Shown here: piece after piece, positions 28,111 to 38,668 of the stretch
How the letters are laid out: every line of letters starts with the position of its first letter
How positions within the stretch are numbered: position 1 is the stretch's first letter
Source: Coniochaeta sp. PMI_546
Taxonomy: Eukaryota > Ascomycota > Sordariomycetes > Coniochaetales > Coniochaetaceae
DNA length: 64,000 nucleotides
Assembly (NCBI GenBank): GCA_021432605.1
Contig: MU271143.1
Coordinates: 2,427,277-2,491,276 of the forward strand
Reading direction: 5' to 3'
Made by a program: the position numbers and the translations under genes
The notes under the pieces: generated by a model
The model's input: the letters and a program-made list of their open reading frames with translations, nothing else
Database searches by the model: none
What the model was told of the DNA's origin: nothing

Positions 28111-30290
28111 TTAGACGCGGAACGGAAGACGTGTCTCGCCAGGGGCATGGTAGTCCGGCACCTTCATCTCGAGCGCCTCGCCAGAGTATCCAAGATCTTC
28201 AGCCACCAGCGTGGCCGCCTTCTCGCCGATCAGCAGCGCGGTCGAGTACCTAATTATTCCATCTCATTAGTATCATAGTAATCCTCCTTACGGTTCGCAA
28301 TGAAAAGGACTTACGTGTTGCATCCAACATTGTCGGGGCAGATACTCAGATCAGCCACCTTCAACCCCTTCACACCATGGACATTCAGACGCTCGTCCAG
28401 CACGCCATGCTTGACAATGCTATTGCCCTCCCTCGGCGCCATGGAACAAGTGCCCAAGCTGTGCCAAGTGCTCTCAACATGGCGTTTGACCCACTCCTCG
28501 ACCGCCTCGATATCCTGCTTGCTGTACTTGAGATCCTCTCTCAGATCCCTCTTATTCGAGCTCAGGATATTGGCCTCGGGCTTCCTATCCGGCTCGGGCA
28601 AATGGCTACTCCAGCTACCGTGCGTGATACCAGCACTCAAGTTGCCCGGCAATGCATACGCCTTGGTGGTCGCCAGATCCATATCATTCGCCCTCGCAGG
28701 CGAGTCGTACGCGAAGAAGGGGTGCATATTTTCCACCTCGCCGGCGTAGGCGTCCATCCGCCTCGCCGTCTCGCGGGACTTGATGTAGCCCCACACCATG
28801 GGCGCCATGTCGCGCTCGTCGTTCATGAAGCCGGTGTCGAAGTCGGGCGTCTCGTACGGGTTGGCCGACCTGATGTGCGTGCTGCCGCGCGAGAAGGGGT
28901 ACTCGAGGAAGTGGAACATGGAGAAGAACTTGCCGGGCGGGAGCAGCATGTGGTCGCCAAAGAAGCCGGCGATGACGCTGTAGTGCATCACGGGCTTGTC
29001 CGGCTTGTTCTTGAAGTAGGACTCCCAGCCGTCGTTGAAGTGCGGCGTCGGCCACTCCTTGAAGGCCTGCAGCTCTTCCTCGGTGGGCCGGATCTTGACG
29101 CCGGCCTCGATGCCGTTTGTGGCGAGGGGGCCGGTGCCCTTGAGAGCCCATTCGTCGAAGACCCCTTGGGTGCGGGATTGTTAGTAATCGGCTCTGTACT
29201 TGGAAAGGTAGCAGCTTAGTCTTACTCTTTTGCACGTCTGGATCACCCCGGACAAAGTCGTCGAACGACTCCGTGTCCGGTTTGGCGCGGTACACGGAGA
29301 AGGTCAGGTAATGGTCCTGGAAGTTGAGGCCAACACCCGGAAGGTCGACGATGGGCTTGACGCCAGCAGCCTCGAGCTTCTTGGGGTCGCCGATACCAGA
29401 GCGCTGGAGGATGAGGGGCGACGACAGGGTACCGCCCGAGACGACAATCTGCTTGCGAGCCTTGAAGGTCCTGGTGTGCAACTGGTTGGGATGGAGCGGC
29501 TTGGTGGGCACCGTCTGAACAGCTACGGCGCGGCCATCCTCGATGATGACCTTGTCTACCTTGGTGTTGCAGGCCAGGTACAGGTTGGAGTGGACCGCGC
29601 GGGTGGAGTGGATATAGGCATGGGCGCTGTCGCTCCTGCGTCCGGTGTCGCGGTTGATCCACTTGAGCCAGTGCTCTGCTCCGTGGCCTGTGACGAGATC
29701 CTCGAGGTCGTCGACGGTGGGGATGCCCTGCGACTCGGTGGCGCGGAGGAAGTCGTCCTTGATAGGGTAGGTGTAGTTGCCGAAGGAGACCTTGATGGGA
29801 CCCTCGAAACCATGAATGTCCTTGTTGTGGCAGGGCCGCTGGTAGGTCTCGTGCTTTCTCATGAGCGGGATGAGCTCCTTGGTCGTCCATCCCTTGGCTT
29901 GGAAGTCGTCATAGTCAGAGGCTGAAGCACGGGTGTACATCATGAAGTTGATGGATGAGCCCCCACCGAGGATGTGGGCGCAGGGCACGACTGCCTTTCT
30001 TCCGGCAAGCCACTTCGAAGGGCGCGACTCGTAGAAGGAGGCCGTCTTGGAGTCGAGTTTCATGTTCCGAGGGTAGATACCCGGCCGGTAGACCCAGGGG
30101 TTGTTGAGGTTGCTTTCGCCTGCTTCGATGAGGAGGACGGTGAGATTGTGGTCCAGGTTGGCCAGTCTAAAGAGTGTTAGTGACGTCGAGCACGAGACTT
30201 CAAGTGATCTATCTCCTACCGGCCAGCAACGACACAACCTGCGCTCCCGCCGCCGCACACGATAATATCGAACTCTTCAGGGAGACTCAT
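28111..30290 (-). CDS. aox1: Alcohol (methanol-type) oxidase, GMC flavoenzyme
   Basis: Minus-strand exons 30290-30220, 30166-29226, 29164-28315 and 28249-28111 give 666 residues, the normal length of yeast-type alcohol oxidase. The FAD-binding start is MSLPEEFDIIVCGGGSAGC, followed by AGESNLNNPWVYRPGIYPR and GGGSSINFMMYTRAS. The second GMC signature is GGTLSSPLILQRSGIGD, and the active-site His lies in WHSLGTCSM. The family oxidises short primary alcohols to aldehydes and releases hydrogen peroxide, normally in peroxisomes. The protein ends HAPGETRLPFRV, which is not a standard C-terminal peroxisome signal (yeast enzymes end -ARF), so targeting is uncertain. The three introns (51-65 nt) are GT-AG. 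The gene borders a gene-poor, partly decayed stretch. Confidence 0.93.
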
Positions 30291-32568
30291 CGTTACTACT
30301 ATCAACTGGACAGGGAAATATAGAACGAGATGCCTTTCTCAGCGATCCTGGCAGATTGTGGGAGCCGGAGTGAAGATGAGACGGCAGAGTCTTTGGTCAG
30401 AGGTAAACCTTATATGTTCGTATCCACGGGTCCGCCTGGAGTCTCTCAGTGGCCGTCAGGCAAGAGCTTGCGATGCTGTCAATGCTCACAGTCTTGGCCC
30501 CTCCCCTTTTCCCCTCACCACTGCGCATCCGCTACATCCCTCGAGCATTGATCTAGACTCCGATATTCCTCCCAGCGAATGACATCTGCAGAGTCAACCA
30601 CTGTCTTCGCCGTTGGCAGACGTCGCCAAGGTGTGAACCCCTCTTCGGGCTTAAGATGTCTGGAACGACAACGAGGGCACCAATGAGGCCTTCATCAGGA
30701 AGTCATCTGGTTGATTGTATGCTACGCTGTTGCTCGAGGGAGGCATATGATTGTCGATGAAGAATGCTGTGCCACTGTATGCACATCGACGGGATGGGAG
30801 GAGTTGGGGTCTTGACCGGACGGGAATCTCGGCAGTATCAGTCAAACTGTCTCTAGACTCGTCTCTCCTAGCTCCTAGGGACTGATGGATGGTATCCACC
30901 CGAAAGTAAGTGCCGGGTATATTCTCCGGACTTGAGCAGATCTCCTAGGCTACAAATATGGGCTCGTGTCGACATGCTGAGCAGAATAGTAACTATCACA
31001 ACGAACTGGCTCAACTTTCTTTCCGTGCCTTGGATTCTCTGCAGCAACGTCGAACTTAAGCTGAGATACGAGAAGGCATATGGAGTCGTCCAAGTAAGTG
31101 GAGGAGAATATGAACAGGTTCGCGTGTCGTTGGTTCGAGACTTTCCATATGCGGAGAAATAAGCTGCATATCGAAACGAAGTAGCATACTGCTGCCAAGG
31201 ACGGCAACCTCATCCCGACGAGACACATCTCAACGCCTAGCCATCCAATGTCAAGAACGCGGGGTAGATCCTATCACGACTAAGTAACCGAAACGGATAA
31301 CTAGACCTGCTGCAGAAGAGAGGCAGTTGAGAACAAACTTGGAGCCTATGAGCGCGAAACTACCGACCCCTCGATGTACGGCATGTACGGTATGCCAATA
31401 AGTAGCCCGCTGCAGTTGGTTAACTTGTCGTTGCAGTGGGGTGATGTCTGCGTCCGTGTCTGCAGTCTTCATCCCACGTACACGCCCCGTAGCTACCCCA
31501 TGTTTGAAAAGTGTCTAGCCTAGACGCCGTTATTGGGCGGACTGCATCATCGTGCATGGCCTCCCGCGCAGCAACCCCCCCAGTTACCCCAGGTTATTAT
31601 GGGGTCCTTACGGCGGGTTGCCCGCTAGTGGTGGCTTATGCAGTCTATATTTGCCGTCCCTACAGCACGATCACACTCCTACTGCTATGCTATATTCAAT
31701 GGCCTCCATTGGATCCGGAAACAGGCCGGTCTTGCGGATGGCGTGTAGGGGATCTCCTCATTTGCGGCATGAAAGTCCCCTCTTTCAGAGCCTCCTCATC
31801 CGAGCACTTCCTATAGGAAGGAGTATATGGTAGGCAGTGTTTGAATCCGACTAATGCAGGCTGACGAATGAGTACCCATGTGATTTGATCCCCCAAGTCT
31901 CCAAGCTGGATACTTATCCGCCATACGCGTACGCCGGACTTACTTGTTGTGTGTTCTTCAGCACGGCTTGAGTTAGAAGAATCCAAATATTGAACTCTTG
32001 GAACTATCTACTTCCTATATCCCCCGCACTTACAAGAGTCCTTCTCCCGAGATAGGCAAGTTTCCCCGTGAGTGGGTGGCTTGCAAGCTGCCGAATCATC
32101 CGAGGAGGCCATCGAGGCACACAAGATTGTGATTTGAAATCCAGTGAGGGAGTAGTGCTTTGCAGATTGTCTCTCAGAAGTCCGAAGCTATCAGGGACTC
32201 GATCATGACACTGGTAGTCTTGAAATCGTAGCTTGTACAGCATGAAGGAAGATTGAGTCCAAAATCTGTACCATATGTGCCGTTCTTGCTACCGTTCATA
32301 AAGAGATACACAGAATTGTTAACACCATACTCCAAGAGCCTGGAATTCCTGCAAAGCTTACTCTGCGCCCTTGGTCAGTCTGTCATCCCAGTGTCTGATA
32401 GACGATCCAAATCATCACTTAAGCTAACAAAGACTCAGGAACCTGAAATATCAATCACTCCGGCCGTGCTTCGTATCAATTTCCACGACAGTAGCTACCA
32501 GATCAGATGGAAGAAGAATAATATCGACCACAAGTCAGGAACATCAGACTGCCATTCTGTCAACTGAC
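30291..32568. other. Intergenic, no intact gene
   Basis: About 2.3 kb with only short, motif-free frames. The first 300 bp is the presumed promoter of the alcohol oxidase gene on the minus strand. Nothing else is recognised. Confidence 0.5.
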
Positions 32569-33290
32569 TCAGGCACGATGTGCAGTATATGAGAAAGCAT
32601 ATTGCCCTACATCCTCCCTGATCCACTTCATGACCTCGTCCACTTGGGCCAAGTTAACTTGGATCTCTTCCGATATCTTTTCCGAAGGCACCAGACACAA
32701 ACCCCCAAGCTCCAGGCATTTGATGTGCAAATAGCTCGATTTGGTCCGCTAACAATGCTCCATGTTCGTTGATTCCTCAATGGTGAGCGGAGGAACCTGG
32801 AGAGAACTCAGACACCAAAACTGACGGAGCACAGTTCTCTAATTACGTTTTTACAGCTCTCACAGAATATGAATGATATACGTCTAGTCCGGGAGAGAGA
32901 GAAAAGTAAGAAGGTCTAAGTCCAGGTGCCCTCTCACGATTCTGACCAAGTGACGCGTGGTATCCTTAACAAGACCCTTCGTCCGAGCATTCTTAGTGAT
33001 AGGTCGCCATCTATGCGGCAGAAGGTACTAAGCTTGGATGCTTGATCAATAAAGCGCCCGGGTGTTTCTGGATCACCTTGGCTAACGGCTCCAGGTTAGG
33101 TAGAAAACTCCTTAGACTCTACAGCTTCATAGCCTTGAAGGGTCGGTCTAGAGGGTAGGTCTAGACCAAATCCCTTCACCAGTCGACGTAAGGTGTGAGT
33201 GTTCTTGATTGCATGATTCTTTGCAGGGTAAGCGATGGTTGAACAAGGTCACGCTCTAAGGTGAGTAAGTCTACACTTACTAGACCTAAC
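32569..33290 (-). pseudogene. Decayed protein-coding gene, family not recognised
   Basis: Read on the minus strand, this stretch keeps long coding-like segments broken by stops and frame changes. The best segment, ending at a TGA at 32571-32569, contains LELGGLCLVPSEKISEEIQ and VDEVMKWIREDVGQYAF; another before it reads RTVLRQFWCLSSLQVPPLTI. Further upstream are THTLRRLVKGFGLDLPSRP and, in a different frame, LRSFLPNLEPLAKVIQKHPG. Amino-acid composition is that of a globular Leu-rich protein, possibly an F-box or leucine-rich-repeat type, but that is a guess. At least five in-frame stops and two frame changes separate the pieces. Several stops are TAG where Trp or Gln would fit, consistent with C-to-T decay such as repeat-induced point mutation. 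The 5' limit is approximate. Confidence 0.5.
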
Positions 33291-33557
33291 TATAGACTTT
33301 AAGCTGCCCCTAGTGTATCGGCCGGGACTTAGGGGAAGATCCACCTCGTTTTACTAGCTCGGTACTCCACACAAGTCATTCAAGGTTCTCCGGCCGGCCG
33401 GATTGGCCCCCACAAACTTCGTTACGCCGCTCCAACGTGCAAGATCACGTGACGGAAGAACTGCCAGAGATTTCAAGGCGGGGTTCTGACGTCTTTTTTT
33501 TCTTCTCGGCAAGAACGACGACAGCACCTACAGCAGCCAGAGTTGATCCTGCGCAAT

Positions 33558-36363
33558 ATGACTATCACCGTCATTCTTGGGGCCCAATGGGGTATGTTTC
33601 TCTCCCTTACTAGAATCTCCTCGATCAGCCGATATCGGTTCGAATATCATCATACTAACCAGGACTTCTACAGGCGACGAAGGCGTGAGTACTTAGGAGG
33701 AACCGAGCACAGCCGATGACACCCGGGCTAACGATACTGGGGTACTCAGAAGGGAAAGTTGGTTGATATACAGTGCCAGGAGGCGCAACTCTGTGCCCGC
33801 GCCGCGGTAAGCACAACGTAGGCAGAATCCGGTCGACCAACGGCTTCCACCGATCTCTAAAACATCCCCAGTCGACAAGTTTGCGCCGAATCACCTGCTA
33901 ATTAACGTTAAGGGTGGGTCTAACGCTGGGCATCTCGTGCGGTTGGTCAACCTTTCTATCGATCGATATATATACATACGTATTGTGTTGCTAATGGGTG
34001 CAAAGCGTAAACGGAGTTCAATACAGGTCAGAACCAGCACACGTCGAAGGACTGGGTGGTTGCTAACATAAGGAGCAGCTTTCACCTCTTGCCCTCTGGG
34101 CTGATCAACCCAAAATGGTTTGTCAAAGATAATGATCGTTCAAGCTCCCAATGGCGAGGCTGACAAGTACCATAGCATGAACTTCATCGGTTCGGGCGTA
34201 GTGTTCCACGTGTTAGTCTCCACATGATCCTCCACCCCTAACGCGACTACCACATTGGCATCTGCTTGATGTCTCGCCTGGCTCGCGCCCCTCAACTGAA
34301 CTTGCCAAGAAGTCTGACTCTGTCCTCTAGCCCAAGTTTCTTCAGTGAGCTCAACGAGCTCGAGGAAAAAGGCCTGAGCGCGGTGCACGACCGGATCCTT
34401 GTTTCTGACAGGGTCAACGTTCTCTTGGACATGCACATGGCAGTGGATGGTCTCGAGGAGAGGGAACTTGGAGGTTCGTCCCAGAGTCTCCGACATTATC
34501 GTTGACGAACAGCAGCTAACTTCTACCCAAGACGCAGCTATCGGAACAACAAGACGCGGTACGCTACCCCACTGACTCCATGCCGGATTATCCTTTTCTG
34601 CTTCTGTCACCCTCATTGCAAGCATGCCCGAAATCTCAATAGCGGGGGCAATCTCGGTCATCGTCGTGATAGCGACACTATTTTGGCAACGAGGTCTAAC
34701 GTCCGCCACAGGCATTGGTCCCTGCTATCAGACAAGCAGAGCGGTAAGAGAGACTCATGACAATGGAGCGGACTGCTCGCTAACTTTTCCCAGCGAACTG
34801 GCATCAAATTGACTGACGTCTTCCACCCCGACCTCTTCGAGCAGAAGGTGAGGCGCTTAGCCGATGGCTATCAAAAGCGCTTCGGAGAACTTTTCGAATA
34901 CGACATCAAAGCCGAGCTTGCTCGTTTCGACGAGTACAGGAAGACGCTGAAGAAGTACGTCGTGGACGGCGTGGCCTTCATGAGATCCGCACAGCAGAGC
35001 GACATGAAAATTGTGATCGAAGGCGCAAACGTAAGGTTCTCATCCTAAGACTAAACGAATAGCACTGACTCATTGGTGGAACGAGCACCGTGCTCGTGGT
35101 CTCACAGTCCTCTATTCCTAGTCCCGCACGGATTCCTAGCTCGGGGGATCGTCAAGTCTCCCGTGAAGGAAAGGGATTGTGGGACCCTGGCGCTTGTGCT
35201 TGTTCCCAATTGAACAGGCACTCATGCTAGATGTTGATTATGGCTCTTACCCTGTAAGTTTCCGTCAACTTGGTCTTTCAGTTTGCACTCGTACTCATGA
35301 TTAACTACAGTTCGTCACATCCTCAAGTACTACGCTTGCTGGTATTATTGGTGGACTCGCACTGAACCCGAAGAACATCACAGAGACGGTGGGAGTGGTC
35401 AAGGCTTGTATGTGGATTGCTCCAAGGCCGTGATTCACTGCTGACTAGCAATAGATACCACCCGTGTCGGGGCAGGCGCCTTCAAGACCGAAGATACCGA
35501 AGAGTGCGTCTCAATCACTATCTTGAAGGCACTCTGAAGCTGACTGATAACCTTAGGATTGGTACCAAGCTCCAGGAGATTGGACGAGAATGGGTAAGGC
35601 CACAAGCGCCCTGGAGGTTCGAGCTTCGTCCGCTAACAAGATTTAGGGAACGTCGACTGGCCGCAGACGCCGATGTGGATGGTGAGTTTTCATCATGGCT
35701 CTTAGCTGCTGACAAAGTTTCTGACCGTTCTCAGGCTCGGTACGCACAATTTCAAACCTTGGATAGTAGGGAGCACAACTGACAAGCACAAACAGACCTT
35801 GTTGTCGTCAAGTACAGTAACTCGATCAACTACTACACCAGCCTTAATCTCACGAAGGTAGACAATGCCTACGGCATGCTTGTGACACGCATAAAAACGC
35901 TCTAACACTCTGTAGCTCGACGTTTTGGATACTTTCGAAACAATCAAGATCGCCATCGCTTACAAGCTCGACGGAAAGGTCAGTGATGCCGACGAGATCA
36001 TGATAGATTATAGAGACGCTAACCGTTTGGACAGGAACTGGACTCTTACCCTGCGGATCTTGACATCCTGAACCGAGCTGAGGTGGTATACCACGAGATG
36101 CCAGGCTGGCAAACGCCGACCACCAACGCGAAGACCTACGACGATCTCCCCAAGGCGGCCCGCGATTACGTCGAGGTGAGCATATTTACCCGGGCTAGCA
36201 TAACAAACAGTGTCGCTGACAACTAGCAGTACATCGAGAATTTCATCGGAGTCAAGGTACGTCGGCGCGCATACTAACCCACACCGCAATTGCTAAAGGT
36301 GGTGAGCAGATCAAGTACATCGGCACTGGTCCCGACCGTGACGCCATGATCCAGCGCGCCTGA
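33558..36363 (+). CDS. Adenylosuccinate synthetase, split into 22 exons
   Basis: The frame closes over exons 33558-33591, 33674-33684, 33750-33806, 33913-33941, 34006-34026, 34079-34117, 34176-34211, 34331-34473, 34532-34558, 34712-34743, 34794-35030, 35218-35253, 35311-35407, 35455-35503, 35557-35593, 35647-35681, 35735-35739, 35796-35857, 35916-35978, 36035-36175, 36230-36256 and 36310-36363. The 423-residue product has the family's normal length and ends. Signature 1 (QWGDEGKGKLVD) is intact. Others are NFIGSGVVFHVPSFFSEL, IEGANALMLDVDYGSYPFVT and KYIGTGPDRDAMI. The enzyme makes adenylosuccinate from IMP, aspartate and GTP in AMP synthesis. All 21 introns are GT-AG, 47-187 nt. Two sites differ from the family: GGSNAGHLVRVNG (usually GGHNAGHTIV) at 35-47, and GIGPCYQTSRARTG at 133-146, where Ser141 replaces the expected lysine. 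It could be a diverged second copy or the sole enzyme. Confidence 0.88.
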
Positions 36364-36901
36364 TTGCGCGAGATAGAGGAGGCATCCAAGGCTTGACTTG
36401 GATCGTGCACAAGGAGTGTTGGCTACCGAAGCCATTCGGTGACCCGAAGACGAATACTGCGCATTTTGGAAATTAGACTTGTATTTCTCACAGATAGGGA
36501 CATACCTTAGACTAAAACGGACAGTACTTGGATTCTGCCTCCTTCCGTACACGAGCCGTGGGTTGTGATGCATTTTGTGTGCGATCATCACTTCATCACC
36601 GTCTCATCGCAGGCTGGAATTGCTCGCGTACAGAGATGTACTCCGCCTGGAGACACCAGGTGGATATCTTCTTGGTCTCGGAACTCCTCGCACAGAGCAG
36701 TCCATGCCGCGAAGAAGGACTCCTCCGTTGAAGCCCAAACAACCCTGTCGCACATCAGCACGAGGCCCTCAGGTGGTGACCCTCTGCGTGAAAAAGTCTT
36801 AGGGTCCCAATGTATTTGACCCCCTTGCCAACTTTTTTGACCCCCCGGTCATCCTTCTGTCGCTGAATCATACTATAATCTTCAATGTTGACTGGATTGC
36901 T

Positions 36902-36911
36902 AGGTAAGGTA
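36902..36911 (-). repeat. TACCTTACCT decamer, copy 2
   Basis: Reads AGGTAAGGTA on the plus strand, about 235 bp upstream of the RFA2 start codon. Confidence 0.6.
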
Positions 36912-37031
36912 CTGTACCTTATCGGCCAATGTTAGAGGTACGTACCAGTATTGGCCGAAGTGGGGGGTCTGCGGGTGGCACCACCATTGGACGTGTACTC
37001 GATGCTAAGTCAGCACAAATTAAAGTGCTCA

Positions 37032-37057
37032 ACGCGTCTTCCGAATCCAGCACGCGT
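37032..37057. promoter_or_regulatory. Twin ACGCGT (MCB-type) boxes before RFA2
   Basis: ACGCGT occurs at 37032-37037 and 37052-37057, 20 bp apart and about 90-110 bp upstream of the RFA2 start. This hexamer is the MluI cell-cycle box bound by the MBF complex (Mbp1/Res with Swi6) at replication genes in yeasts. Its presence before a replication gene suggests G1/S-regulated transcription. Confidence 0.7.
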
Positions 37058-37143
37058 CTTCACCCCGCCTCACCAAAAGTAAACTTTCGAGAGGAGGCGA
37101 AGCTTGCATCACAGCATTTCACAAAACCACACCACACCGAATC

Positions 37144-38195
37144 ATGTGTAAGTTGTCCTTACTGTAGACCATATTCATATCTCACGAAGCGCAAATAACA
37201 ATGAGCTAATATATCTGCCATTGCTTGGAATCAGCGTACGGTGGCGGCTACTCAAAAACAGGCTACGGCGCCCAAGGCGGCGATGATGGCGGCGGCTTCA
37301 TGGCCGGCTCACAGCAAGGCAGTCAAGGAGGAGGAGGAGGAGGCTCAAAGGTACGACCCTCATTTCCCTCCCTTCATCACCTCCCACCAGAAGTCAGTCA
37401 ACAAATCCTAACCCTCGTTTGCCGCAACCCCCTTAGTCCTACGGCGACGAATCCCTCCGCCCCGTGACGATAAAACAGCTCGCCGACTGGTCGGAACCCT
37501 TCGCCGGCGCAGCAGAGGTGCAGATCGACGGCGCGCCCCTCACGCAGCTGACGCTGGTCGGCCAGATCCGCAAGATCAACCCGCAGGCGACAAACATCAC
37601 CTACACCCTCGACGACGGCACAGCGACCATCGACGTGAAGAAGTGGGTCGACGCCGAGCGCGCCGACGACGCCGACGCCGTCCAGTTCGCCGAGGACCAG
37701 TACGTGCGCGTGTGGGGCAGGCTCAAGAGCTTCAACGGCAAGAAGCACGTGGGCGCCCACTTCATCCGGGCCATCGAGGACTACAACGAGGTCAACTACC
37801 ACATGGTGGAGGCGGCCTATGTGCACCTGTACATCACCAAGGGACCGCCTGTGCCGGGCCAGCAAGCCGCGGAGGGAGGCCAGCAGAACAAGCACGCGGG
37901 CGGGAATGGGGAGAGCATGTTTGTCGATGATGGGTATGGTGGTGGTGGTGGAGGGGGCGGCGACGGGGGGGAGACGCAGCAGCAGAAACTGGCTAGGGCA
38001 TCGCCGCTCGCGAAGAAGGTGTTTGCGTATATTAACAACACACCTGGCGGGAACGAGGGAGTGTCCGTCCACATGATCGCGACCGGGACTGGATTGTCGA
38101 CGCGCGAGGCCTTCGCTGCTGCCGATGAGCTCAATCAGTTGGGCTTGGTGTACACTACTGTCGATGACGAGACTTATGCTATTCTTGAGTATTGA
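37144..38195 (+). CDS. rfa2: Replication protein A 32-kDa subunit
   Basis: Exons 37144-37147, 37235-37350 and 37437-38195 give 292 residues. The first exon is only four bases (ATGT), so the start codon and one base of Ser2 are separated from the rest by an 87-nt intron. The N-terminal 40 residues are Gly/Ser-rich (SYGGGYSKTGYGAQGG), matching the phosphorylated tail of RPA32. An OB fold follows (PVTIKQLADWSEPFAG, LTLVGQIRKINPQATNITY, YVRVWGRLKSFNGKKHVGAH), then a glycine-rich linker and a C-terminal winged helix (LAKKVFAYINNTPGGNEGVS to DETYAILEY). As part of the RPA trimer it binds single-stranded DNA in replication and repair. The promoter has paired MCB-type boxes. Confidence 0.95.
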
Positions 38196-38668
38196 GCTGG
38201 GCACCGTACTCGAGGGGGGGCAAGGATGAAGGGAAGGGTACAACTGTCTAAATACTTGGCGTTGGGGTTATGGGTTGTCCAAAGGTAGCATTTTGGTGCC
38301 GTATGTCGGAATGACGTATAATGACAGTCTTGTGCTTCTCCTTGCTGTGTCCCGCGGGGGAACTTAACATGAGAGAGATGCTGACGCAATCTATGTAAAG
38401 CTGCCTACATGGGCTGTTAGGGGGCGAATTATACCTTTAGAAAGACCGTAAGAAGCAGACCGGAACTCAATGTCTTGTGCCAGTAGTCCCAGCATGTTGA
38501 ATGCCGCAACGAAGGGAAAAAAATATCCCAGTTTACGGGATGGTTGAGTTGAGCACCATCCGATCCCCACACGCCGACCAATCTCTCCTCCCCCAGTGTT
38601 TCCTCTCACACGAACTTACCGCCGCTCGCACAAGCCACAAGTACGAGACAGGCGAGGCAGACAGAAAC
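38196..38668. other. Convergent 3' ends of RFA2 and the GNAT gene
   Basis: 473 bp between opposing stop codons; presumed untranslated and termination sequence only. Confidence 0.55.

Larger units (their letters stand above)
36364..37143. promoter_or_regulatory. Upstream region of RFA2
   Basis: 780 bp between the synthetase stop and the RFA2 start. It carries one TACCTTACCT copy (reverse orientation, 36902-36911) and two ACGCGT boxes close to the RFA2 start. No other gene is seen. Confidence 0.55.

Noticed and set aside
26360-36363. Secondary-metabolite gene cluster around the alcohol oxidase and synthetase
   Set aside because: No polyketide synthase, peptide synthetase, terpene cyclase or cluster-type oxidase is present in the window.
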